Source: a bacterium (GTDB lineage Bacteria > Krumholzibacteriota > Krumholzibacteriia > LZORAL124-64-63). Taken from it: DNA of 39,631 bases. The position numbers were made by a program, and so were the translations under genes. The stretch lies in assembly GCA_003353795.1 (NCBI GenBank), contig PIVY01000021.1:1-39631 (forward strand), written 5' to 3'. The notes below the pieces were generated by a model that was not told the origin of the DNA, searched no databases, and saw only the letters and a list, made by a program, of their open reading frames with translations. This document shows, in pieces, positions 29,702 through 36,093 of the stretch. Each line of letters begins with the position of its first letter. Within the stretch, counting starts at the first letter, position 1.

Positions 29702-30195
29702 GACAGCTCCTCGAATTCTGCGATGTCCCGGTTCTTGCGGACGTTGTCCCAGTCGAAGATGCGCCCGTTCATGGCCACGTACACCCCGGCGGGCAGACTC
29801 TGCGCGAAGGCCAGCGCCGCGCCCAGGTTGAACAGACCGTCGCTGGACCCGAAGGCGAAGGGGATCATGGCGCCCACGAGCACGATGGTCTTGTCCGGGA
29901 TGGCGGAATCGCCCAGGACGCGCGCCGTGTCGGCCATGGTGTCGGTGCCGTGGGTGATGACGATGCGGTCCTGGTCGCACTTGCGGCACTGGGCGACGAT
30001 GAGCTCGCGGTCATGGTCGTCCATTTCCAGGCTGTCCACCATCATCAGGGTGCGGACCTCCACGGGCACGCGGCAGCGGGCGAGCTTGAGCATGTCGCGC
30101 AGGTGGGTGTCCTTGAAGTAGAGGGCGCCGGTGCGCTCGTCGTACTCCTTGTCGAAGGTGCCGCCGGTGACAAAGACGCGAACGGGGTGGGTCAT
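29698..30195 (-). CDS. Small single-domain asparaginase-like protein
   Basis: A 165-residue protein that corresponds to the N-terminal domain of bacterial L-asparaginase alone. The nucleophile motif VTGGTFDK has Thr13, and THGTDTM at 81-87 supplies the second Thr and Asp. GAMIPFAFGSSDGLFNLGAAL near 109-127 is the GAMRPxxxxSADG-type motif. The whole C-terminal domain is missing, yet the ending is clean and not a truncation by frameshift; single-domain members of this family exist. Full asparaginases form active sites between subunits and hydrolyse asparagine to aspartate; the activity of the short form is uncertain. It is coupled to the macro-domain gene. The ribosome site at 30195 is weak. 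Confidence 0.85.
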   Translation of the reverse strand: MTHPVRVFVTGGTFDKEYDERTGALYFKDTHLRDMLKLARCRVPVEVRTLMMVDSLEMDDHDRELIVAQCRKCDQDRIVITHGTDTMADTARVLGDSAIPDKTIVLVGAMIPFAFGSSDGLFNLGAALAFAQSLPAGVYVAMNGRIFDWDNVRKNRDIAEFEELS

Positions 30196-30299
30196 GGCTG
30201 GTGGTCCCGGTTCGGGTGACGGGTGCGATGGCGCGGGATGGGTGACCGCGCGGGTATGGCGGAATGGTAGAGCGAAGCGGCGGCTTTCACAAATCCGGG

Positions 30300-30416
30300 C
30301 TAGCGGATGAGGCGCCGCTCCACGGAAGTGCCGTAGCCGTTGAGCGTGGCCACCACGTCGGCCATTGCAAGGCCGGCGATCATGAGCAAGCCGAACACGA
30401 TCACGATGAATCGCAT
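30300..30416 (-). CDS. Possible 38-residue membrane peptide
   Basis: A short reading frame, ATG 30416 to TAG 30302-30300. Its translation is a hydrophobic stretch (MRFIVIVFGLLMIAGLAMA) followed by a polar tail with charged residues (TSVERRLIR). It could be a small single-pass membrane protein or a short secreted peptide. A GGGG lies about 6 nt before the ATG, a weak ribosome site. It lies between the asparaginase-like gene and the META lipoprotein gene, on the strand of the former. Length is the main reason for doubt. Confidence 0.45.
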   Translation of the reverse strand: MRFIVIVFGLLMIAGLAMADVVATLNGYGTSVERRLIR

Positions 30417-30492
30417 GGCAATCCCCATCGAACTGATGACGAGCGATCGGCCGCCGTATTGTTACCTTTCAAGCAACACTCGGGAGGATTTC

Positions 30493-30984
30493 ATGAAGAA
30501 CTCGATGATCGTGTTCGCACTCGTTCTCGTTTCCGCTCTCGCCGCGCTGGCCCTCTCCGGCTGCGGCGGCACGTCCAGCGACCCCAGCATGCAGACCAAC
30601 CGCCTGGTGGGAACGGCCTGGGAACTGTCACTGGTGCAGACCCCGGGCCGCGAGCGGCTGCCGGTGACCCAGCCGGGCGACTACCGCATCGCCTTCGTCG
30701 AGGAGAATCGCCTGGTGGTGCAGGTCCTGAACAACAAGTGCGTGGGCCACTACAACAGCACCGGTCGCTCGCTGACCATGCGCCTCGACTGTCCCTCGGC
30801 CAGCCTGCCGCCCGGCTCGGTAGGCCGCGAGTACCTGGCCCTGCTGAGCGCCGCCACCAACGTCGGTATCACCAGTTCGGGCGGCGAGATGTTCATCGAC
30901 GCCTCCCATACCGGCGGCTCGCTCAGCTTCCGCCGGATCACCGAGGAACAGCTCCAGCAGCTTCTCCAACAGCCGGAGGGATAG
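30493..30984 (+). CDS. META-domain (HslJ-like) lipoprotein
   Basis: A 163-residue lipoprotein. The lipobox LSGC has Cys24. The mature part shows the META-domain pattern: LVGTAWELSLV at the start, a YRIAFVEENRLVVQ strand pair, NNKCVGHYN as the conserved N-x-C/G-turn, and SFRRIT near the end. META domains are found in heat-shock protein HslJ, and in lipoproteins of unknown role in the envelope. There are two Cys in the mature part (NNKC and MRLDC), which could form a disulfide. A good ribosome site (CGGGAGGATTTC) precedes ATG 30493. The thioredoxin-like gene starts 2 nt after its stop, so the two are in one operon. Confidence 0.8.
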   Translation: MKNSMIVFALVLVSALAALALSGCGGTSSDPSMQTNRLVGTAWELSLVQTPGRERLPVTQPGDYRIAFVEENRLVVQVLNNKCVGHYNSTGRSLTMRLDCPSASLPPGSVGREYLALLSAATNVGITSSGGEMFIDASHTGGSLSFRRITEEQLQQLLQQPEG

Positions 30985-30986
30985 TC

Positions 30987-31556
30987 ATGCCGCGCCCCCC
31001 CGTCCTGCCGATCGTCGACTGGCCCACCATCTACACCTTCGCCATCGGCTTCGAGGACTGGCTCGACGCCGCCGAGAGCGAGGCCAACCGCGACGCCATC
31101 AACGCGGGCCTCGCCGATCTGTCGCTCGAACCCCAGGAGGAATCGACGGTCCAGAACCTGGCCCGACTGGTCCGTGTGATCGCCATTGCGGAAGACTGGT
31201 GCGGCGACGTGGTGCGCCACGTGCCGGTGCTGCAGGCCCTGGCCGACGTGAGCGGCATGGTGAACGTGCGTTACGTCACCCGCGAGCAGCATCCCGACCT
31301 GTTCGCCCGCTTCCTCACCAACGGCGGCGAGGCCATTCCGAAGTTCGTGTTCCTCAGCGACAACTACGTGGAGTGCGGCAACTGGGGACCCATGCCCGAC
31401 GACTGCCGCCGGCTCATCGCCCGCGGCAAGGCCTGCGGCGACGTGGGCACCGCCCGCGGCAAGGTGGCCATGCTCTACGAAGCCGACCCCGGCAAGCGTG
31501 TCGTGGTGCGCGAGCTCATCGAGCTGATCCAGACGGCGGCGGCGGTGGCGCCGTAG
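30987..31556 (+). CDS. Thioredoxin-family protein with WCGD active site
   Basis: A 189-residue thioredoxin-like protein. The motif AIAEDWCGDVVRHVP has Cys72 in WCGD, where classical thioredoxins have WCGPC; the second Cys is missing, as in the thioredoxin_9-like subgroup. A cis-Pro-type turn, GGEAIPKFVFLSDN, is present. Such proteins often have a single catalytic Cys or none and may work as monothiol redox proteins. There is no signal peptide, so it should act in the cytoplasm. CGGAGGG at 30974-30980 precedes ATG 30987. It follows the META lipoprotein gene closely and is convergent with hydG, with a 2-nt gap. Confidence 0.85.
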   Translation: MPRPPVLPIVDWPTIYTFAIGFEDWLDAAESEANRDAINAGLADLSLEPQEESTVQNLARLVRVIAIAEDWCGDVVRHVPVLQALADVSGMVNVRYVTREQHPDLFARFLTNGGEAIPKFVFLSDNYVECGNWGPMPDDCRRLIARGKACGDVGTARGKVAMLYEADPGKRVVVRELIELIQTAAAVAP

Positions 31557-31558
31557 GC

Positions 31559-32968
31559 TCAGTAATGCAGGTCGCGGTCACCGTCCTCGATCTTCACCAG
31601 CCGGTCGCACACGTCGCACTTGAGGCCGTCCGTGGTGATGGCCTCCACCGACTGTTCGATCACCCGTTCGCCGATGGCCCGCGTCTCGGCTGACGCGTAG
31701 TCCTCCAGGTACTCCTTCACCGTGAGCACGGCGTTGGGCTGGCAGAACTCCTTGATGAGTCCGGGCTTGGCAAGGTCCATGAAGTCGGCGCCAGTGCGTC
31801 CGCGGCGGTAGCACGCGGTGCAGAACGAGGGCAGGAATCCCAGCTCGAGGCAATCGGCGATGACCTCGTCGAGGGAGCGGTGGTCGCCGAGGGAGAACTG
31901 CTCTCCCGAATGCGGATCGTGCTGGCGCTCGGTGTAGCCGCCCGGGTTGGTGCGGCTGCTGGCGGAGATCTGAGAGATGCCCAGGGCGTAGCACTGCCGC
32001 CGGATGGTGGCATTCTCGCGAGTCGACAGGATGATGCCGGTGTAGGGCACGGCCAGCCGCAGGATGGCGATGAGGCGCAGGAAGTCGTGATCACGCACGG
32101 GCGCGGGGGGATTGAGCGCCACGGAACTCCCGGCCGCAGGTTCGATGCGCGGCACGGAGATGGTGTGCGGGCCCACGCCGAAGCGGTTCTCCAGATGCGC
32201 CGCGTGCTGCATCATGGCGAGCACCTCGAAGCGGTAGTCGTGGAGGCCGAAGAGCACGCCGATGCCCGCGTCGTCGATGCCGGCCTCCATGGCGCGGTCG
32301 ATGCTGCCGATGTGCCAGTCGTAGTCGGCCTTGGGTCCGGCCAGGTGCATCTTCTCGTAGGTGGGCCGGTGGTAGGTCTCCTGGAAGAGCTGGTAGGTGC
32401 CGATGTTGCAGGCCTTGAGCCTGCGGTAGTGCTCCACGTCGAGGCCGGCGATGTTCACATTGAGGCGGCGGATCTCGCCGTTGCCCGACTTCACCGAGTA
32501 GATGGTCTCGATGGTCTTGTAGACGTAGTCGAGGCCCTCGCCGGCCGGATAGCTCTCGCCGGCCACCAGCAGGATCCGCTTGTGGCCCTCGTCGATGATG
32601 ATGCGGACCTCTTCTGCGATCTCCTCCTGCGAGAGATTGCGTCGGCGGATGTCGGTGTTGCTGGCCCGGAAGGCGCAGTAGCGACACTCGTTCTGGCACT
32701 TGTTGGTGATGTACATGGGCGCGAAGAGCACCAGGCGATTGCCGTAGATGGTCTCCTTCACCGTGCGGGCGGTCTCGAAGATCTCCTCGTCGATTCCGCG
32801 GTCGGTGTTGGCCAGCAGGACGGCCACGTCGAGATCGTCGAGACCCTTCAGTTCGCGAGCCTTGGCGAGGATGTCGCGTACCGCGGCCGGGGTGGCGTCG
32901 GCATGATCGGCGAGTGCAGCTTGGATCCGGCCGGCGTCGATGCGCGGTCCGGCGAGATTGGTGCTCAA
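31559..32968 (-). CDS. hydG: HydG, [FeFe]-hydrogenase H-cluster radical SAM maturase
   Basis: A 469-residue radical SAM enzyme. HydG cleaves tyrosine to supply CO and CN- for the H-cluster of [FeFe]-hydrogenase. The SAM cluster motif is CX3CX2C (Cys91, Cys95, Cys98, CQNECRYC), and the C-terminal CX2CX22C motif of the dangler-iron cluster is complete (Cys383, Cys386, Cys409 in CTACYRRGRTGADFMDLAKP). ThiH has a related layout but lacks these details, so HydG is preferred. A further CDVC (451-454) lies near the C-terminus. The start is TTG 32968, with GGAGTGGA 6 nt upstream; this gives the normal length of about 470, whereas the reading to 33121 adds low-quality sequence. No hydA, hydE or hydF lies in the window. 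Confidence 0.93.
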   Translation of the reverse strand: MSTNLAGPRIDAGRIQAALADHADATPAAVRDILAKARELKGLDDLDVAVLLANTDRGIDEEIFETARTVKETIYGNRLVLFAPMYITNKCQNECRYCAFRASNTDIRRRNLSQEEIAEEVRIIIDEGHKRILLVAGESYPAGEGLDYVYKTIETIYSVKSGNGEIRRLNVNIAGLDVEHYRRLKACNIGTYQLFQETYHRPTYEKMHLAGPKADYDWHIGSIDRAMEAGIDDAGIGVLFGLHDYRFEVLAMMQHAAHLENRFGVGPHTISVPRIEPAAGSSVALNPPAPVRDHDFLRLIAILRLAVPYTGIILSTRENATIRRQCYALGISQISASSRTNPGGYTERQHDPHSGEQFSLGDHRSLDEVIADCLELGFLPSFCTACYRRGRTGADFMDLAKPGLIKEFCQPNAVLTVKEYLEDYASAETRAIGERVIEQSVEAITTDGLKCDVCDRLVKIEDGDRDLHY

Positions 32969-33098
32969 GGCGATTCCACTCCATGCGCCGCGGTGGGCGG
33001 CCCCTGCGGGCGGCGGCCATCGGCGGAGCGATGTGGGCCAGCGGTGTCCCCGCCGGGCGACGGCGAGGCCAATGCAAGTCAAGGTAAGGCTTGGACTT

Positions 33099-33239
33099 TC
33101 ACGCCGCCAAGGACCACACATCGGCGACCGCTGGATCCCTCCGCCGGGAACATTGATGAATACCGGACATCAGGTCAAGAAATGCGTAAGCGAGGATGAA
33201 AACTAGAATCATAAAAACGCCGTAACCGATTGATCTCAA
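33099..33239 (-). CDS. Possible 46-residue membrane protein upstream of hydG
   Basis: A short frame from TTG 33239 to the stop at 33101-33099. It has one hydrophobic stretch (YGVFMILVFILAYAFLDLM) followed by a charged tail (SRRRDPAVADVW). A GGAGTGGA-like sequence 7-8 nt upstream resembles the one before the hydG TTG. The 395-bp gap upstream of hydG is AT-richer than the surroundings around 33170-33260, which is one reason to suspect a regulatory region instead. I see no other gene there. Treat as a weak call. Confidence 0.25.
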   Translation of the reverse strand: MRSIGYGVFMILVFILAYAFLDLMSGIHQCSRRRDPAVADVWSLAA

Positions 33240-33363
33240 AGATTTTATTCCACTCCATGTCAGGAATGAAGTATGATTGGAACCGGTCCAGCGGACGAGG
33301 GACCTCGTTTGCCCGTTTCCACGGATGGTGCAACCAACGACCCGCAACCATGGACGACCAGGC

Positions 33364-33582
33364 ATGAACAGATACCAGGACAGTATCCAGGGAACCATCG
33401 CTCGACTCGGTGACCACCTCGGCCGGGTACAAGTGCTCATGCGGAATCTGGCCGAGAGTCGCTGTCTGAGCGATCGCGAGATGGACCCTGAGACCGAGCT
33501 GGCCATCGTGTGCTGGCTCGAGGAAGCCGCCGATCTGATCGGTGAGCCGCGCGGCCACAAGCAGGAACGTCACCACCCCTGA
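33364..33582 (+). CDS. Small 72-residue protein of unknown function
   Basis: A short protein with a helical, heptad-like first half (SIQGTIARLGDHLGRVQVLM) and an acidic second half (TELAIVCWLEEAADLIGEP). It has no signal peptide, no metal motif and no recognised family. It could be a dimerising regulator or adaptor. A possible promoter with TATGAT as -10 lies around 33270, about 90 nt upstream. It converges on the HAD-type gene with a 7-nt gap. Coding status is supported by composition only. Confidence 0.55.
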   Translation: MNRYQDSIQGTIARLGDHLGRVQVLMRNLAESRCLSDREMDPETELAIVCWLEEAADLIGEPRGHKQERHHP

Positions 33583-33589
33583 TCCTGCG

Positions 33590-34180
33590 TCAGGTCGCCA
33601 GCACCACCAGGGCTCGCCGCGATGCGGCCGTCTTGCGCCACCAACCCAGCTGGCAGCCGCCGCCGAGCTGGGAGTCGTGCAATTCGGCAGCGTGGATTCC
33701 GTCGGCGCCCGGCCCGGCGACCGCAGCGAGCGCCTCGGTGAATCCTCCCAGGAATGACGCCCCCGACCACAGCCCACGCACCACGGCACCCAACGTGGCC
33801 GGCGCCACGAGACCCTGGCCGTGAACGATGATCACGCTGGGGATGCGATCGGTGTCGCCGGCGGTGTCGTTACGGGCGCTGTCGCCCACAGCGAGACAGT
33901 GTTCCAGAGGCACGCCCAGCGACGCGGCGATCACGCCGAAGGGCTTGCCGCCTCCATGCAAGCCGGCGTGGACCCCGGTGAAGAACTCGCGCAGGCCGAG
34001 GTCCTCGAGGGATGGACCGGCGAAGGCCGGGGCCTCGCCGGTGGTGAGGTGCAGATCGAAATCGGCGCAGAGATCGGCGAGCAGGGCGTCGGCGCCGGGC
34101 CAGGGTCCCCAGCGTCCGGTGGCGGGATCGCGCACCTCGAGGGTGCCGGCGAGGTCGAAGAAGATCACGGGGCGTTGCAT
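33590..34180 (-). CDS. HAD-superfamily hydrolase with DxAGT motif
   Basis: A 196-residue HAD hydrolase. Motif I is FFDLAGTLE with nucleophile Asp9 and Ala11 where most HAD phosphatases have a second Asp; phosphonoacetaldehyde hydrolase also has DxAGT. Motif II is LTTG (Thr46-47), motif III Lys79 (GGKPFG) and motif IV GDSARND (Asp100, Asp105). A Gly/Ala-rich C-terminal region follows. It lacks the large cap of phosphonatase, and no phosphonate gene is nearby, so a substrate cannot be named. I prefer ATG 34180, with AGGA 8 nt upstream, to ATG 34189. It is divergent from the UPF0173 gene and convergent with the small unknown gene. Confidence 0.85.
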   Translation of the reverse strand: MQRPVIFFDLAGTLEVRDPATGRWGPWPGADALLADLCADFDLHLTTGEAPAFAGPSLEDLGLREFFTGVHAGLHGGGKPFGVIAASLGVPLEHCLAVGDSARNDTAGDTDRIPSVIIVHGQGLVAPATLGAVVRGLWSGASFLGGFTEALAAVAGPGADGIHAAELHDSQLGGGCQLGWWRKTAASRRALVVLAT

Positions 34181-34230
34181 GGGATTCATCCTAGCGGGAC
34201 GTCGCCGCCTCGGCTACGGAATTCCCGCTG

Positions 34231-34259
34231 TTTACCCGGGCTGCCGTCGCCCGTTAAGC
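34231..34259 (+). promoter_or_regulatory. Possible promoter of the UPF0173 hydrolase gene
   Basis: TTTACC (34231-34236), a 17-bp spacer and TTAAGC (34254-34259), about 47 nt before ATG 34306. The -35 has four of six consensus positions and the -10 is poor, so this is a weak call. Confidence 0.3.
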
Positions 34260-34305
34260 TGCCCGGGTACGACGCTCCGTCACCCGCCATCCCGGAGGCG
34301 CGACC

Positions 34306-34986
34306 ATGCCGAACGTGACCTGGCTCAGCCATTCCGTCATCCAGATCGATACCGCCGGCACCACCCTGCTGGTCGACCCCTTCCTCACTGGCAATCCCAA
34401 GGCCACCCTGGGCCCCGACGACATCGACCCCGACGTGATCCTCGTCAGCCACGGCCACGGCGACCACATCGGCGACACGATCCCCATGGCCAAGCGCACC
34501 GGCTGCCTCACCATCGCCAACTTCGAGATCGTGGGCTGGCTCGAACAGCAGGGTCTCGAGAACCTGCGCCCCATGCACATCGGCGGCGGCGCCGACTTCG
34601 ACTGGGGTCGGGTCAAGCTCACCAACGCGCTCCACGGCAGCGTGCTCCCCGACGGCACCTACGGCGGCAACCCCTGCGGCTTCCTCTTCACCGTCGAGGG
34701 CAAGAAGATCTACCACGCCTGCGACACCGGTCTGTTCTACGACATGAAGCTCATCGGCGAGGAAGGCGTCGACCTGGCGATCCTGCCCATCGGCGACAAC
34801 TTCACCATGGGGCCGGACGATGCCTTGCGCGCGGTGAAGCTGCTCGAACCGAAGCAGGTGCTGCCCATCCACTACGACACCTTCGACATCATCGAGCAGG
34901 ACCCGGTGAGCTGGAAGGAACGCGTGGAGGGGGAGACGGGAGCGAAGGTGATGGTGTTGAAGCCGGGGGAGAACATGGAAGTCTGA
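34306..34986 (+). CDS. UPF0173 metal-dependent hydrolase (metallo-beta-lactamase fold)
   Basis: A 226-residue metallo-hydrolase of the UPF0173/YtkL type. The zinc motif HGHGDHIGD (His49, His51, Asp53, His54) is complete, with further ligands in ALHGS and ACDTGLFYDM and the late IHYDTFDIIEQDP. The N-terminal WLSHSVIQIDTAGTTLLVDP is diagnostic of this family of lactonase-like hydrolases. The substrate is not known. It should be cytoplasmic, as no signal sequence is present. GGAGGCG precedes ATG 34306. It is convergent with the Cys-less redoxin gene (4-nt gap) and divergent from the HAD-type gene. Confidence 0.93.
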   Translation: MPNVTWLSHSVIQIDTAGTTLLVDPFLTGNPKATLGPDDIDPDVILVSHGHGDHIGDTIPMAKRTGCLTIANFEIVGWLEQQGLENLRPMHIGGGADFDWGRVKLTNALHGSVLPDGTYGGNPCGFLFTVEGKKIYHACDTGLFYDMKLIGEEGVDLAILPIGDNFTMGPDDALRAVKLLEPKQVLPIHYDTFDIIEQDPVSWKERVEGETGAKVMVLKPGENMEV

Positions 34987-34990
34987 TCCG

Positions 34991-35575
34991 TCAATCGGCG
35001 GGCGACCCGGACGGCGCGCTGGTCTGCCCCGGCGCGCCTTCGTCTTCCAGACTCTGCTTCACCGCGGCCAGGACGCCGTCGAGTACCGGCTGCTCCAGCT
35101 TGTTGGACGCCTGCTGGTAGAGATGCGCACCATCGCGCCCGAAGACCATGATGTTGCAGTGCTTCTCGACCGGCGCGTAGGCCGCCGCGAAGACGCCCTC
35201 CCAGTCCATGAGTGTCCATTCCTCGGGCTCCTTGGAGAAGTGCCCCCGCACCATCCCCTTGATCATGCCCGGCACGCCCTGAACGTGGGCCACCACGCGC
35301 ACTTCCACCGAACCGTCGGCCAGCTCGCGCTTGAGCTTGCGCCGCACGGTCTTTTCCCAGCGTTCGATGTGCTCGCTACCCTCGCGGTCGCCCCAGAACA
35401 GCACCATCGTCTTGCCGGCGAACTCGTCCTGGGTGTGCTCGTTCTCGAACTGGTCCTCGATGGTGAATTCGACGAGGTGGTCGAGGGGCTCCGGGGCGGG
35501 CTCGTCGGCGAGGGCCACGGCGGCAACTGCAACGAAGGCGAGGAGGACGGGAAGCCCGTGGATCGTTATCTTCAT
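34991..35575 (-). CDS. Exported redoxin-like protein lacking active-site cysteines (YtfJ-like)
   Basis: A 194-residue exported protein. A signal peptide of about 23 residues ends in AVALA-DEP. The core fits a peroxiredoxin/thioredoxin fold: VEFTIEDQFENEHTQDEFAG, KTMVLFWGDREGSEHIERW, VAHVQGVPGMIKGMVRG and FGRDGAHLYQQ. The position of the catalytic CxxC, right after the LFW strand, is GDREGSE and has no Cys. This agrees with the YtfJ family of periplasmic proteins of unknown role. The single Cys (KHCNIMVF) lies elsewhere. ATG 35575 follows AGGGA. A scaffold or binding role is more likely than redox catalysis. Confidence 0.75.
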   Translation of the reverse strand: MKITIHGLPVLLAFVAVAAVALADEPAPEPLDHLVEFTIEDQFENEHTQDEFAGKTMVLFWGDREGSEHIERWEKTVRRKLKRELADGSVEVRVVAHVQGVPGMIKGMVRGHFSKEPEEWTLMDWEGVFAAAYAPVEKHCNIMVFGRDGAHLYQQASNKLEQPVLDGVLAAVKQSLEDEGAPGQTSAPSGSPAD

Positions 35576-35675
35576 TGTACAGTGTCCCTGTCGCTGCTGA
35601 ACGGCGGTGAACTGTCCCCACCATGGTAACGCCGACCCTTGCCGCGGCCCACCTCGCCCCCCGGAGGTTCCCCCG

Positions 35676-36062
35676 ATGTGTACCCTGCGCATCGCCCGTC
35701 CCACCGACCGCCTCGCCGAAATCGTCGCCATGTACCGCGCCGGCCTCACCCTCGAGGAGCTCGGCCGCTTCCACGACCACGACGGCTACGACGGTGTCAT
35801 GCTCGGCCGCGACGAATGCGACTGGCATCTCGAGTTCACCTCGCACGCCACCATGCCTGCTCTGGGCCGGCCGTCGCCCGAGCACCTGCTCGTGCTGTAT
35901 CTGCCCGACCGGCTGGAATGGGAGTCGGCGTGCACGCGGATGGAGGCGGCGGGTTTCGCAGCCGCTACCGCCGAGAACCCGTACTGGGAGCGGCTGGGGC
36001 GGACCTTCGTCGATCCGGATGAGTACCGGGTGGTGCTGCAGCACTCCAACTGGCCCCCATGA
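35676..36062 (+). CDS. VOC-family (glyoxalase-like) protein
   Basis: A 128-residue protein of the vicinal oxygen chelate type. The N-terminus RIARPTDRLAEIVAMYRAGL, the segment DGVMLGRDECDWHLEFTSHA and the late EYRVVLQHSN fit a single VOC module pair, with His and Glu candidates for metal (HLEF, Glu in EYR). A VOC subset known as YycE-like is a good match in outline. Substrate unknown; relatives include glyoxalases, dioxygenases and resistance proteins. CCGGAGG at 35661-35667 precedes ATG 35676. It is divergent from the redoxin-like gene (100 bp) and convergent with the FG-GAP gene. Confidence 0.8.
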   Translation: MCTLRIARPTDRLAEIVAMYRAGLTLEELGRFHDHDGYDGVMLGRDECDWHLEFTSHATMPALGRPSPEHLLVLYLPDRLEWESACTRMEAAGFAAATAENPYWERLGRTFVDPDEYRVVLQHSNWPP

Positions 36063-36093
36063 CGATCGGCCGCTGCCTCCTGCGCCGTCAGAA

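Noticed and set aside
30250-30300. A tRNA-like stretch: GCGGGTATGGCGGAATGGTAG resembles an acceptor stem start and D-arm.
   Set aside because: No anticodon arm, T-arm or matching 3' acceptor strand follows within tRNA length, so it is at most a remnant or chance.
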